Positions 12,778 to 24,600 of a DNA stretch of 64,000 bases are shown piece after piece. The DNA lies in assembly GCA_963920765.1 (NCBI GenBank), contig OY987245.1, positions 14,400,727 to 14,464,726 on the forward strand, written 5' to 3'. The position numbers and the translations under genes are program-made. Numbering within the stretch: position 1 is the first letter of the stretch; every line of letters starts with the position of its first letter. The notes below the pieces were generated by a model. The model worked only from the letters and a program-made list of their open reading frames with translations. It made no database searches and was not told the DNA's origin. Origin of the DNA: Ulota crispa. Its lineage: Eukaryota > Streptophyta > Bryopsida > Orthotrichales > Orthotrichaceae.

Positions 12778-13723
12778 TTAATCCTTAAAGGACCAAGGGT
12801 GTTTTTTGAGGAAAAACCTCAGATAATGCCTACTTTTAATGTGTTGCCCAAAACTAAAAATAAAAAACTCTAATTCTGTATTTCAACCATACAAAAGAAA
12901 AAAAATCAATATGCACAAAAATTTCAGCCCATTTGACTGCGGGGATTGTAAGATTATAATGGTTGAAGTGAGAAAAAATAACTCTTTTTCAATCTTGTAA
13001 ATCAAGAACTACAGCAAACTTTGAGCCCTCCTGGGGTAAAATCTTTGCTCTACACAAATTTTAGTTTTTTTATCATTCATAAGTATATGACTTTAGGTTC
13101 ACTCATGAAAAAATTCAGAAGCAAATATAGAATCTAATTTATTCTAAATTAGATTACAATGCAAGGAGGTTAAGTGAATTGGCAATACACTAGTCATTTT
13201 TTCACGATTTCTTGTGCAATGAGGAATTTTTTTTGTTTGAAAGTTAAAAGGTGGAAAGTTAGAGATAAACATCAGAACTATGTGAAAAAAGTTTCAAGAA
13301 CTTTGAATTCAGAGAATGCAAGACAATAGGGCTTGAAGTTAGAAGATTTGTTTTTTTTGAAATTGCATAGGCATAGTTAACAAAGTTGGGCTCCTCTTAG
13401 AATATGAGGTGAAGCTCAATTTTTTTTGACAATCATATACCATATTTTATTAGTTACATACTTGCCAAATTTCAAAAGCTGATGAGAGTTTTAGCATAAG
13501 ATTCTCCAAAGATGCCTAAATTGCCCAAGCTACCCAAATCCTTTTGGGTAGCAAAACTTTTGAATTGGGCATCCAATTGGGGGAAAATTTACACTTTCAC
13601 TTGAAGGATACATAGTCACACCTTCTATAACAATTTTGGGAAAATCTAATAAAATTTGACTTCGCATAACCCTACCCAAATTCTTAAGTGTTTATTGAAC
13701 ACACTTGGTCCTTTAGGGGTTAA
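12778..13723. mobile_element. TTAA-flanked MITE (piggyBac-like), copy A4
   Basis: Starts TTAATCCTTAAAGGACCAAG and ends CTTGGTCCTTTAGGGGTTAA, clear inverted termini of about 20 bp with TTAA at both ends. About 946 bp, AT-rich, no open frame of length. Confidence 0.7.
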
Positions 13724-13740
13724 GGGGTTAAGGAAACAAG

Positions 13741-13879
13741 GGTAAGGTTAGTAACAAGCAGAATCAAGGTTTGTAACAAGCAAGGCAAATAATACGCATG
13801 GGCGAGGTTAGTAACACGCTAGGGTGAGGTTAGTAACACGCTAGGGTGAGGTTAGTAACATGCAAGGGTGAGGTTAGTA
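13741..13879. repeat. Minisatellite, about 23-bp unit, left part
   Basis: Imperfect tandem copies of GGTGAGGTTAGTAACACGCTA, becoming more regular towards the right. The array resumes at 14284 after an inserted MITE. Confidence 0.8.
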
Positions 13880-14283
13880 AGGTAGAAGCACCCAAATGCA
13901 ACACTTACCTCAGATGTGGTAATTGGGAGGGTCTTCTAAGAATTTGATGGCATGGGCTTGTTAGGAAATGGATATAGATGCAAGGAAAATTGTTTTTGGA
14001 ATTTTTTGAGATCATATGAATAAATCATGAATTGTTGAAAACAACTCCTTAGACTTACCTATTGCAAACACTAAACCCCTTAAAAAGCAACATTAACAGA
14101 ACCATGTCATACGTCTGTCACACCCAATTAAAAACTACCACTTACACAATTTCTATTCCCTTATGTCAGCTTGCGTGTCTGATTTGGGTGCATTTGTATC
14201 TTGAATGGGTGCAAATCTGTTTACTTTAGGTTTAATTTTAGATATCGGAGAACGGCTGATGTTGCAATTGGGTGCTCCTACCT
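13880..14283. mobile_element. TA-flanked MITE, family D copy 4, inserted in a minisatellite
   Basis: The left end AGGTAGAAGCACCCAA is mirrored by TTGGGTGCTCCTACCT. TA flanks it on both sides (13878-13879 and 14284-14285). Removing the element and one TA restores the minisatellite reading GGTTAGTAACAGG. The interior is shared with the copy in IQD intron 5 (26203-27109). Confidence 0.8.
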
Positions 14284-14365
14284 TAACAGGCAAGGGTGAG
14301 GCTAGTAACATGCATGGACGAGGAGTTAAGTTAGTAACAGGCCGGGGTGAGGCTAGTAACACGCA
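14284..14365. repeat. Minisatellite, right part
   Basis: Continuation of the GGTGAGGTTAGTAACA-type array, here with GAGGCTAGTAACA variants. It ends at a GC-richer island. Confidence 0.7.
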
Positions 14366-17300
14366 CGCGTTGTGAGTTGTGACAGGAAGTTGTGGTCACA
14401 GCTGGTCCTGCTTGAAGGCAGCCTAACTTGCTGGCATGACCGGCTACATCAAAGCAACTGGTACCTGCAGCTCTTGTCCCTGACCCTGCACAGGAGAATG
14501 CCCTTCAACTGTAGCTTGGCATCATCATGCTCTGGACAACCAACGTTAGGTGAGCCACTCTACAGTCTACACTCCAGGCATCAGAAAACATTATCAAGGG
14601 TTGAAGAAGGTTGCATTTTCACATGACACCAGTGTTCAGTTGCTCACTCATGTGGCCATGTTTGGCAAAACTTCTAAATATTGCGTTTAAATTGCCGTAC
14701 ATGAATTTCTTGACATTTTACACTACTTAAATTTTTACCAGTATATTATCATCATTATCATCAACAGTTCTTGTAGCAAACAAATTTTAAAGGTCAGGTA
14801 ACAATAATAAAGTTTCAAAAAATAAAAATAGTGGCAATCAAGTCATAAACCATGTGAAATCATGGTATCTACATAGTTGCATGCATCTCCAAGTGATCAA
14901 ACAATGTGTCATGAGATAAATTTCCAAGATAAAACAGCTTAATTTTTCATAAAATCTTAATGCAATATTCACTGTATCTAATAACCTACCTAGAGATGTG
15001 AACAAAAAGATTCATTCCTCACACAAAGTCACAAACCCTTCTTATGTAATCAATTCTTCACCAAATCTAAAACCAATTACATATTTTTAAAGCCTATAGA
15101 GGGGAAAAAATGCATTAAATTTTGAAAAGTAGAGTATTCCAACTCCATACTTTTTACCCAGGTCAAGTGCAATTTTGCACTATCAAATATGCTATATTCA
15201 TCAACTTTAATCTTCCACCAACAATTTTTTAAACTTTTAACCACCGTTTAGGGCTTGAAATTACCTCAACTCAAGCAAGCCTCTTGTAAATAGAAAGAGA
15301 AACACAATTCACTAAAATTTGACACGAATCAAACTAGGCAAAGTGTTAATAAAAAATCATTAAAAAAACATTAAATTAAGATTAAATGCTTTTAAAATCA
15401 CAACAAGTCCACCATTCTCACTTTATTATTAGGACTTTCAACATATGTAATTTTAAATTTAGTGAACTATTGATTGCATAGAAGGAATGTGACTGAAGAA
15501 TGGATCTTTGTGTCCCCGTCTTTAGCTACAAAATCGTGATGATCATATTTGTTAAGTTTGAGCTTTCAACCCACTTAGTATTGTTCTGAATTGATTATGA
15601 AATTCACATTTGGAATCACTCATCACTGCTGTCACCTACTACAAGTCTAAAAGCGAGTACTATTTTCAATAACATTCCTCAATTTTACAAAATAATGGGT
15701 TAATGTTTTACTATTTTGTGAAAAAGTTCCGTGTATCATGACTTAATTGGTTAAAATCCATAGTGAGCATCACAAGTGATAATTCTACTTTGACAAAGAA
15801 AGCATATCAAGTTTGCACAAAACTTACGGTAGTTTTTGAACATAACATCTAGGAGATGTACTTTTTAAGTATTTGATGTGTACATCTAATGTGTGTACGT
15901 ATACCTTTACGCGTTAGCTCCAAATATCATTCTAAGTGTTGAAACTGAAATTTGATCATATTGCTAATTTTAATTGGGGTTGAATCATATTACTAATTTT
16001 AGTTGAAGTTGGACTACATGTCTATACTAAAGTTGAATCATGTTAAGGGTCAAAATTGATGTTGGATCACATAACTTGAGAATTTGTGAAAAATAATATT
16101 AAACTTGAATTATCCTTTGTCTTAAGCAAGTCAAAAGCTCAAAGCAAATAATGGGAGTATGTTTTAAACTATGGTCTAAACTTGATGAAAACTCTCTAAA
16201 TACAATGGTGTTTGGATAGGGTCAATGCCTTGAGCAAGGAACAAACATTGATCATATACAAGCATTAATCTTAAGCAAGCACTCCATTTAACTAAGACCA
16301 ATACACAAAAAAAAGAATAAAACCTTGATACTATTCAAACACTTCTCTTACAAAGGTTGACCTTATCCAAGTACCAATGTAATACAAATTGCATCTTATC
16401 ATGATGATAATTGCACTTAAACCTCTCCAACAAAACACTTCTAAATATATCTTGTGTGCTTGGACTTTTTAATTTGATCCTAAAATATTAACATTTTGGA
16501 ACACGTTACACACTTATCACCCTATCGTGGCATCCACCCACTTGTTGTACATTCAAACTATTTGAGTAGCAATCTAACTCTCAATTAGGTAATTAAACTT
16601 TTAAAAAAAGAAGTAGAATGAATGTCACCAAAGCACCTCGTATTGTATATACATCCAAATATACAGTTTTCACACAATATTCAATATAATGATGATAATG
16701 CAACTAAAGGGCAAAAAACGTAACACTCAACCACAAAGAGACTTTAAAAACTAGTACCACTGTAAATATAAGTTTCGAAGTGCCCCTTGAAAATGCTGGT
16801 GATGTTATGACAACATGACTCACACTCACATAAAGTTCAAACACATGTAAGACTGCATTCCAAAGCCACCTTATCTCGAAGACCATGTCACTAGATATTT
16901 AAAAAGGGTTAACTGCGGTGATCCCACATCTCCAAATGTGAATTTCATAATTACCTCAAATGGCTCAAAATAGTGCTAAATGTGCAACAACAAAAAAGAA
17001 GAAGGTGGTATGCACATAATTATCTTGTAGCTACAACCAGAAGACTACAGAAGACTAGGTAAAACTGTTTCTTAATTTAGTCAGATTCCTGAACATTACA
17101 CAAGTAATGTTCATTAGTGTGCCTAATAATGCTAATGCACTAATAATGATAACTTGCACTAGTTCAAGAAATAAGCTAATTTGTGAGGTGCATTGATAAA
17201 TAGTGCAAAATAATGTAGGTTTATTCAATATATTGTGGATTATTGTATTCAAATTCTATTTTTAATGACTCAAGTGGTCAAAGTTTCAAGGAGGTTTTGC

Positions 17301-18301
17301 TAATGCATAGTTCTACTAGAGAATATGTGAAGGATGTCGCATTACAAAAGTTGTGCTACCAAGTTGTTACTTGAGAAGCAATAAAAGGATGTGCCTAAAA
17401 CCTTGCTTTGAGAACAAGGGCAAGAGGGATGCCACCAAAGTTATTTTTTTCATTTTTTAAGAAGTGCAAAAGTGGCTATTCAAAATGTTATAGTGGTGCT
17501 CCAAATTTTAACATTCATCCACATATTGGATCAAAAATATCACATTAGTACATATTGCATGTCTATAATTTGGTTTTCATCCACAATTTGGCGATTTCAT
17601 CTAGGTCTTTTTAAAATTTGAAGCCTTTTGACAATTTCATCTAAGTTTTTGGCATTTTTTTGACATTTTTTAACCGGATTTTTTTTGGGTGCAATCTAGC
17701 ACCAAAAAGCCAAAAAAAAAGAAGCCTTACATGCCACATTTTCATATTAATTAGGTGAAATTCACCCAAATTACCATGGAGTCTTGCACTGCTCAATGTT
17801 TTGCACCAATTGAAATAACTTGTGTAGGTAAGTGGATATTCAAGCCAACAATTGGGAAGAAATTATAACTTTATCGTCTAAAGCCCAATATTTCTTATTT
17901 TCTGCCATGTTTTCAAAGGCATGCACAAATATCTCCTTTATGTGTACTATAATATTTAACAAGCACTTCATTTGAAAAATCTGACCAGTTTTTAATCTAG
18001 CAGTTTCTAATTTCGACCGGATTAATTTGCAGTTTCATTTGGCTGACAATACACTTAAATGCCGGTTCTCTCGGAGCACTGATTCAAGCTACGGGATGAT
18101 AAGATAATGGCACAGAGTACGACGAGCTCTGATGAGAATCTGACCGTAACGAACTCCCTTGATGGAATTAACTGCCTGCTCCAGAGCAACACTGGAACGA
18201 CAGTCTCTGTGTCCCTGAAGAGAGAGAATTAATAGTCGGACGTGCTGCTGCACGAGTCTCTCCAGGCACTGGTCTAGTGGTCTGCCCTTTCTAAACGGAG
18301 G
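14366..18301. other. Intergenic; GC-richer islands at its two ends
   Basis: No supported gene. The island at 14366-14640 has an 84-codon frame without family resemblance. The island at 18055-18300 contains a 41-codon frame (18107-18232, MAQSTTSSDENLT...). Between them lies AT-rich DNA. I cannot tell whether the islands are decayed exons, exons of a non-coding RNA or old retroelement pieces. Confidence 0.35.
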
Positions 18302-18979
18302 TTAACCCCTGAGCGCCCAGGCCATATTTTCGGTTTGGTTGCAGTGGGAGACCTCTGCCCAAAAAAACATCCCTCGCTGCCCGTGTATTGAGAACGAGTA
18401 ACTTTGACCATAGAATGTGGTGGACAAGTAGTAGATGCAACGTCGCTGAGTTTTTGAGATAAAGTTACCGGTGCGATGTGGATTGCATAATAGTCAAAGG
18501 TGCGTTGAAATGTGTGATTTGGACTGAATTTAGAGGCATTTTTGGACTTTAGGGCGTCGGATTTGTTTAGAGGAGTTAGCGGATTACGTCAAAATTGACA
18601 CAGCAGGTGGGGGACTGGGGAGTATACTCCATGCTTGCAAATTTTTGGGTGATTATGACCACGAGAAGGGCTTGAAATCCAGCCTCAAAGCAAAGGATCT
18701 AGCATTGAAAACTAGGGAACTACCTGCTAGGAGGTAACCCATTCTTGGGCCAAATAGCCTGCAGAAACGTGTATTCAGCTATGAACCCCACATTTGCACA
18801 GCTCCCCATGCACATTACTACTGGTATACGCACAATTGCCTTAGTACGCTTCATTCCACTTGTACAACTCAAGGACGTGGTACCCTTTACACTAAACAAC
18901 AAGCCGAATCTACATCATGGGACACAAAAATATAATTATGGGTGTCCCCTTTTTGGGAGGTGGGGCGCTCAAGGGTTAA
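18302..18979. mobile_element. TTAA-flanked MITE (piggyBac-like), copy A5
   Basis: Begins TTAACCCCTGAGCGCCCAGG and ends GGGGCGCTCAAGGGTTAA, inverted with a few mismatches. The interior is GC-richer than other copies (678 bp) and has no recognisable product. Confidence 0.55.
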
Positions 18980-19205
18980 GTTATAATGTTTAGAACAATT
19001 TGCAAACAAAACTTCTTCAGAAACACAAGTAGAAGTTGCACATTACTTAATAAAACCTATCTTGATTCTTATTTTCTAAAATCTTTCAAGATTGATTTTG
19101 AATTTTTCAAGTAGGAATGACGTAACACTCTAAAATGCATCTTGTTTCTTATTTTCCTAGAGATTACTCTAAGAAATGCAATGTGATAAAGGACGCTTTA
19201 TAAGC

Positions 19206-19876
19206 AGAAATTGATGTATGTACCACACCTTTTTCACTATCCTAGCACACTCACTATGTATGGCATGTACTTATGATCTTGCAGTAGGTGTGGATTACGG
19301 ACAAAACATCACTAAATTGAATATGTAACTTGACATATAAGTTGTAATTGTAGCTTTGTTTTTCAATTCTAGATCCCACTCATAATATTAATTAAAAGAT
19401 CTAGATTATGCTAAGTTTAGTTTAGATCTAGATCTTTTAATCAATACTATGAGAGCAAGATCTAGAATTGAAAAAACAGTTGAAGTCACAAACGTCATAT
19501 TTGTTAATTTGGAAAAAATGGTACATTTTGGGACTTTCAAAGTTTGATCTAAATGTTTTAGGAGGCCTCCTAATACCAAGCTTAGCATTTTTTTTTTGTA
19601 CACGTGTCCTCACCTGAGAGGAGGAATTTGTGAGGGAAAAAATCTTAATAGCCCGTACTAAATTTGATACCTTCAAATTTAGTTTAAGGTAACTTTTTGG
19701 GTTTAAGGTGAAGTACAAAGTGGGACACCTATTTTTCCCAAATTAACAAATATGGTGTTCATAGCTTCCATGATGTTTTATCTATGATCCACACTTACTA
19801 CAATAGCATAAATATAGGCCATATATAGTAGGTGTGGTAGAATACTTGAAAAGGTGTGGTACATATCTCAACTCTT
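19206..19876. mobile_element. Family B element (copy 4) carrying a nested palindromic element
   Basis: The left end ATTGATGTATGTACCACACC is matched by AAGGTGTGGTACATATCTCA at the right. The middle (about 19495-19760) belongs to another family, also found at 25125-25640, recognised by TTTTGGGTTTAAGGTGAAGT and CCCAAATTAACAAATATGGT. This suggests an insertion into an older MITE. Confidence 0.6.
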
Positions 19877-19889
19877 TTTATAAGTTGTA

Positions 19890-20263
19890 AGGTAGGCGCA
19901 CCCATAAGTGTGGAAATAAGGGTTTTGGAGTAGGTAAAACAATTGACTATCTTTGAAAAAAATATTGTAAGTTAGGAAATGGAAACCAAAAATATTGGCA
20001 TCAATTTCAAGGTTCCAACTGCAAGCATTTGTTCACAAAGATTTTTCAAAGTTCAAAATCACTAAAATTGTAAGAACCATGTGTAAGAGATGCTAAAAAC
20101 AAGATTTGTTGATTCTTAAATAGTGAGATGGGTACTCAAAACCATCATGGAGTCACCCACAACCATCACTTTGTCACCCATAACTATCACTCAAGTACTC
20201 ATAACCACCCTGATTTTATCAATGACGCCCATGGGGAGGTGACTCCCATGGGTGCTCCTACCT
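19890..20263. mobile_element. TA-flanked MITE, family D copy 3
   Basis: The left end AGGTAGGCGCACCCATAAG is mirrored by CCCATGGGTGCTCCTACCT, with TA on both sides. Non-coding. Confidence 0.7.
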
Positions 20264-21677
20264 TACGTGTTTAAGGCCATTCACCTTTTGAGAAAAGCTT
20301 GGAGAAGTTAGCTTCGGTAGGTTTCAAGGATGACACAGACGTCTGTCTGACGACGCAGGTGCAGCTGCAAAGCGGAGCCGACGGCAATGATTCCCGACAT
20401 GGCAACACATGCAAGCGCCGCTCACGACTTCAGACTTGCAGGAGCATGGAGTGGCAATGCGACAGATCATCCACGGCAGTCGGTACTTTCAGCTGGTGCA
20501 GAGAGTGTGAGCTAGAAACATTATCATCATCCCTGCAGGCAATGGAAAAAAGTGGCGTGCCGGAAGGTGTGTGACCTGAACAAGTGAAAGATCACAGACA
20601 CCCTGGCAACAACCGCCGCATCAATAGCAGCGAAGGTTGAATCAGTCTATGCATGCGGTCAAACGATTTCTCTGACTTGCTAACTCGACGAGCTCTACCA
20701 CCTGCTCAAGGACTAAGTTATAGCCATTCATTCTACATTCGCCGTTTGTCAAGCTGATTGTAAGTAAGTGTGACTCGAAGATCTTCCTTGTCGAGATAAT
20801 TTGAGATCATGCGGTAGAAAGAGGGAAGAGCAAGAGCAGCAGGCTATCGCTGTTTGAAAGATTTCGTTACACGGTTCGTCTTCTTGTTCATAAACCGAGT
20901 ATGTCATTCCTCCAAAAAATCTTGATTGTTTTGCTTTGAAATCTATTCCAGTGTTCAAGACTTTCGAGAGGTAAAGGATCCCGTTGCAACGTTTGGTAGA
21001 TAATTCTAGATCAAGAAAGAGCTGATTTTTTTTGCCTTGACAGTGAGTGTGCGTGTCCACAACAGAATGATTTAGAGGTCTCTCATGTTTTACACTCTCT
21101 TTGACAAGGCGAAACGTAGGGAAGATAGAAAAGTGCTATGTAATCTGGTGTAGCCGGCATTGAGACCAGCAAAATCTCTTGAACAATAGCTACTGTATGC
21201 GAGCAGGCGAAGTTACTGACACTCCATGAAATTATGTATATTTTTTATCCTTCAGTTGCTGGATCTAGAAAACTTTGACGATGAACTCTGGTACTTCGGG
21301 TGACTTGTTGCAGGAGCCTATTGCTGCGAAGTGATTTGCGTTTCAAACGATTGAGGAGCTTTGTTTTCTGATACGATGCTGTCCAGTACCTGCAATTCTT
21401 ACATGGAGATTAAATGTAAGTTTCTGCATCGTCACAAACCTCAAAACCTCAATGGATGAGACAAGTATTGGATATGGAGAGCTTGGTTGTAGATCATAGT
21501 GTCTCCGTCTTCGTTATCATAACGATCTTCCTTAAAAACAGACCCTGATTGGGAACAAAGTAAAATAAGAAGAGCCCTAGTTATAATAACTCAAAATAGT
21601 TGTGTTTCTGAAGCCGGCATTGGCTGTGTAGGCTTTTGAAAAGTCGCTAAAGCTGTTGAGGCGGCCAAGGAAGTGCA
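20264..21677. other. GC-richer island and IQD upstream region
   Basis: The island at about 20290-20730 is CAG-rich and has a 91-codon frame (20299-20574) that I do not recognise. GATTGTAAGTAAGTG near 20757 could be a donor. The DNA from about 20740 to 21677 is the likely promoter and 5' leader of the IQD gene; no TATA box stands out. Confidence 0.35.
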
Positions 21678-24600
21678 ATGGGGAAGTCCACGAAGCCTAC
21701 CAAGTGGTTCAAAGCGGTGAAAAAGGCCTTCCGATCTCCATCCAAGGAGAGGCCTTCTCCACAAGACAAGGTATGCCTTACTTATAACACTTCAAGGATT
21801 CTAATCGGGGACACAATGTCGATACAAGGTTTGTTGCAATAGCAGGTTGTGATTGGTAAAGAAGAACGCACGATATGACTAACAATGCAGTACTTTTGAT
21901 GATGGACCTTAACTATGAGCTCAACAACATTAAATGTGCACCGAGTGGCACAGCATTATACTCTTAGATTTGCGGATTGTTGATATCAGTAACACAACCA
22001 AATGGCTCAAATTAGCCCTATAGAGATAGCGTCATGTAGTGACATTGCAGGTCATGTCACGAAGAGCAAGTGTAAGTCAATATCTCCCTCGTGGAAATGC
22101 GGCTCCGTAGGTCCTCAGCTGCAGCTATTCTTAATATCCTGGTTTGCTTAGCCATGAATGAGTCCACTTCAAGAAGGGATAAGCAGCATAATTATGAAGA
22201 AACTGCAGATTTAGTCTATCTAGTTATGTTAAGTCCCCTAGGTGGTTGACCATCCAGATCTCAGAAGGAATGAACTAAGATGCTCAGGAGTCAAACGACT
22301 ACAACGTGCCATTTCTTCTAGTGTTATCTCATATTTGAGTGACTACAAAAGCAGTGTTGTTTTAATCTTTTCTTCGATTTCTTTCCCTTGTTATATATTA
22401 TTTTAAGCTTGGATCTGTTGTTTTCTAACAACAGGGTGGCGCTGAAGAGATACTCCCCACGAAGCAAGACTTCCCACCCGTCTCCTATCCAGCACCAACA
22501 CCACAACCGCTTCCATCGTTTGAAGTTGTCACTCACGACAAGGTGGAACGCCAGCAGCACAGTCATGTGCCGCCTCCATCTTTGCCGTCCACTCCAGATC
22601 ACGCAGTTTCAGATCCCGCCATGTCTGTCGACAAGAAGCCCGCGGAGGGTGAAGAGCCTGAGCAGCAGCATTATGTCAGCAACGGCAACATTTACTCACA
22701 GGGAATGCATCAAGATAACGATGATGACAGCACTTTGAGTGAAGAGGACGAAGCCGCCGCCAGGATTCAGCAACGCTTCCTACACAGCCCCTTGGTATCT
22801 AACAAGCATAAGCCATACTCATCAAGAGAATATGGCTACAATTATAATCTTGTCCTTCTGATCTAAGTAGTTTGTGAGCCATACTGGTGATAATCCCGAC
22901 CATTCTATAGAGCTACATACAATTGGTTGATTGAAAGGAGAAAGATAATGCATGGATTAGCAATGAGACAATGAGACAGGTTACCTTGAAGAATACGCTT
23001 GGCATTCCGAAACAAGCATCCCTTATAGCTTCTTAATTAGCCCAAAGCCCCTTCATTTCATTATTCAATGAGCAGATGAAACGAAACTAGCAAGAAAAAA
23101 AGGTTCCTTAATGGACATTCTAAGCGAATGACTTCATAAAAAAAATCAACAAACGGGTTAAATAGTGCAGCGTCTAGAACTAACCTTGCTTGGTGCATTG
23201 GATGGCAGGCTTTGAAAGGGTTGATCAGGCTGCAAGCCATGGTGCGAGGCCAACTGGTGCGCCGACAAGCCGCCACCACTTTGCGCACAATGGAAGCCAT
23301 AGTGCGTCTCCAAGCCCTGTTTCGAGGACGCCGCATTCGCATGTCTTCTGATGGTCGAGCTGTGAAAAACCGAGTTTCACGAATTCAACGACTGGGTTCT
23401 CAAGCCAACAAGGTACAAAGCACTCCTCTTTCAAGTATTAAACACTTACAAATTGCACCCCGACCACCCATTCTCATCGGATAATCCACCCCTAGTGCTT
23501 AAAAAATAATAATTTCTTAGGTTTTACATCGAAACATTTAAGGTAATCATTCTAGAGTTTTGACTGTTCTCTGTTCAGGGTGCAAAAAGAGAAGGGTTCC
23601 AGGAGATGGAGTCCGAGACAAGTGAAGCTGAACATGAAGCCAACAAACGCAAACGACGGACGGCATATCTCTTAACTCAGCAGGTGATAACAAAACTTTC
23701 ATGGTTGATTTCTAATCCAACGCAACCGAGAATGCTCTCTCACGGCATTACCTAAAACTGATAATCATTCGAATGAAATCCCTATTTGGGATTGCAATTA
23801 TTTATGTTCTTTTTATGCTTCTCTGTATCGAACGACTTATTTTTAACTGTAGTTAAACACAGACAGGTTGAAAATAGGAAGAGAAGCATTCAAATTACTA
23901 CAAAATAGTACCTACAAACAAAGTTAAACAATCTTAAGTTAGGCGTCACTAAGTGCAACACCCCTCTAATTGTGACACTCCAAAATGATGTGCAATGAGT
24001 ACAAATTAATTTTGATAATGCGCATCACCTCAACACCGAAACTCATGTTGGTTCTCAGGTGTGGAAACCGGTGTTCTCAATGTGGCTAAATTTAGCAGAA
24101 CTTCTGCATAGAAGAGATCCTGGGTACAAAGATTATAACTCAGAGTAGAAAAAATGTGTATTTTTTAGTACAACTAGTAGTATATTTGGCAAACTGAGAT
24201 GTTAAAAATGATCATGATTTGGAACCCTTGGTGCAGATTAATCCAATTATCGGAAAACGCTGCTTTTTCGATGGAGGTGCACTACAAGAAATTGTGTCCT
24301 AATTAATATGTCCAAATTGACTAAACGTGTCTAAAATGATAAAAAAACTGTCAAATTGGACAATTTCTGTAGATTTGGCATGTTAATTTGGACATATTTT
24401 TATCATTTTGGACACTTTTCCTTCAACCACGTGGTTGATGCTTGACAGAGATTGAAACTGTGTTGTCACTGCAGTTGAAGAGGAGCACACCCAACCGAAG
24501 CTCTTCCTTCATAGACTGCGACCCAGACCAACCTCACGAGGGGTGGACGTGGCTGGAGCTTTGGACAAACGCCAAGGCATGGGAGAGTCGCCAGCTGGAA

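Noticed and set aside
13741..14365. Regular repeats that might look like a CRISPR array
   Set aside because: Units are joined tandemly without spacers, and the genome is eukaryotic; it is a minisatellite split by a MITE.
23209..23342. Minus-strand frames over the IQ67 exon
   Set aside because: Shadows; the plus strand has the IQ motifs and phase-0 junctions.
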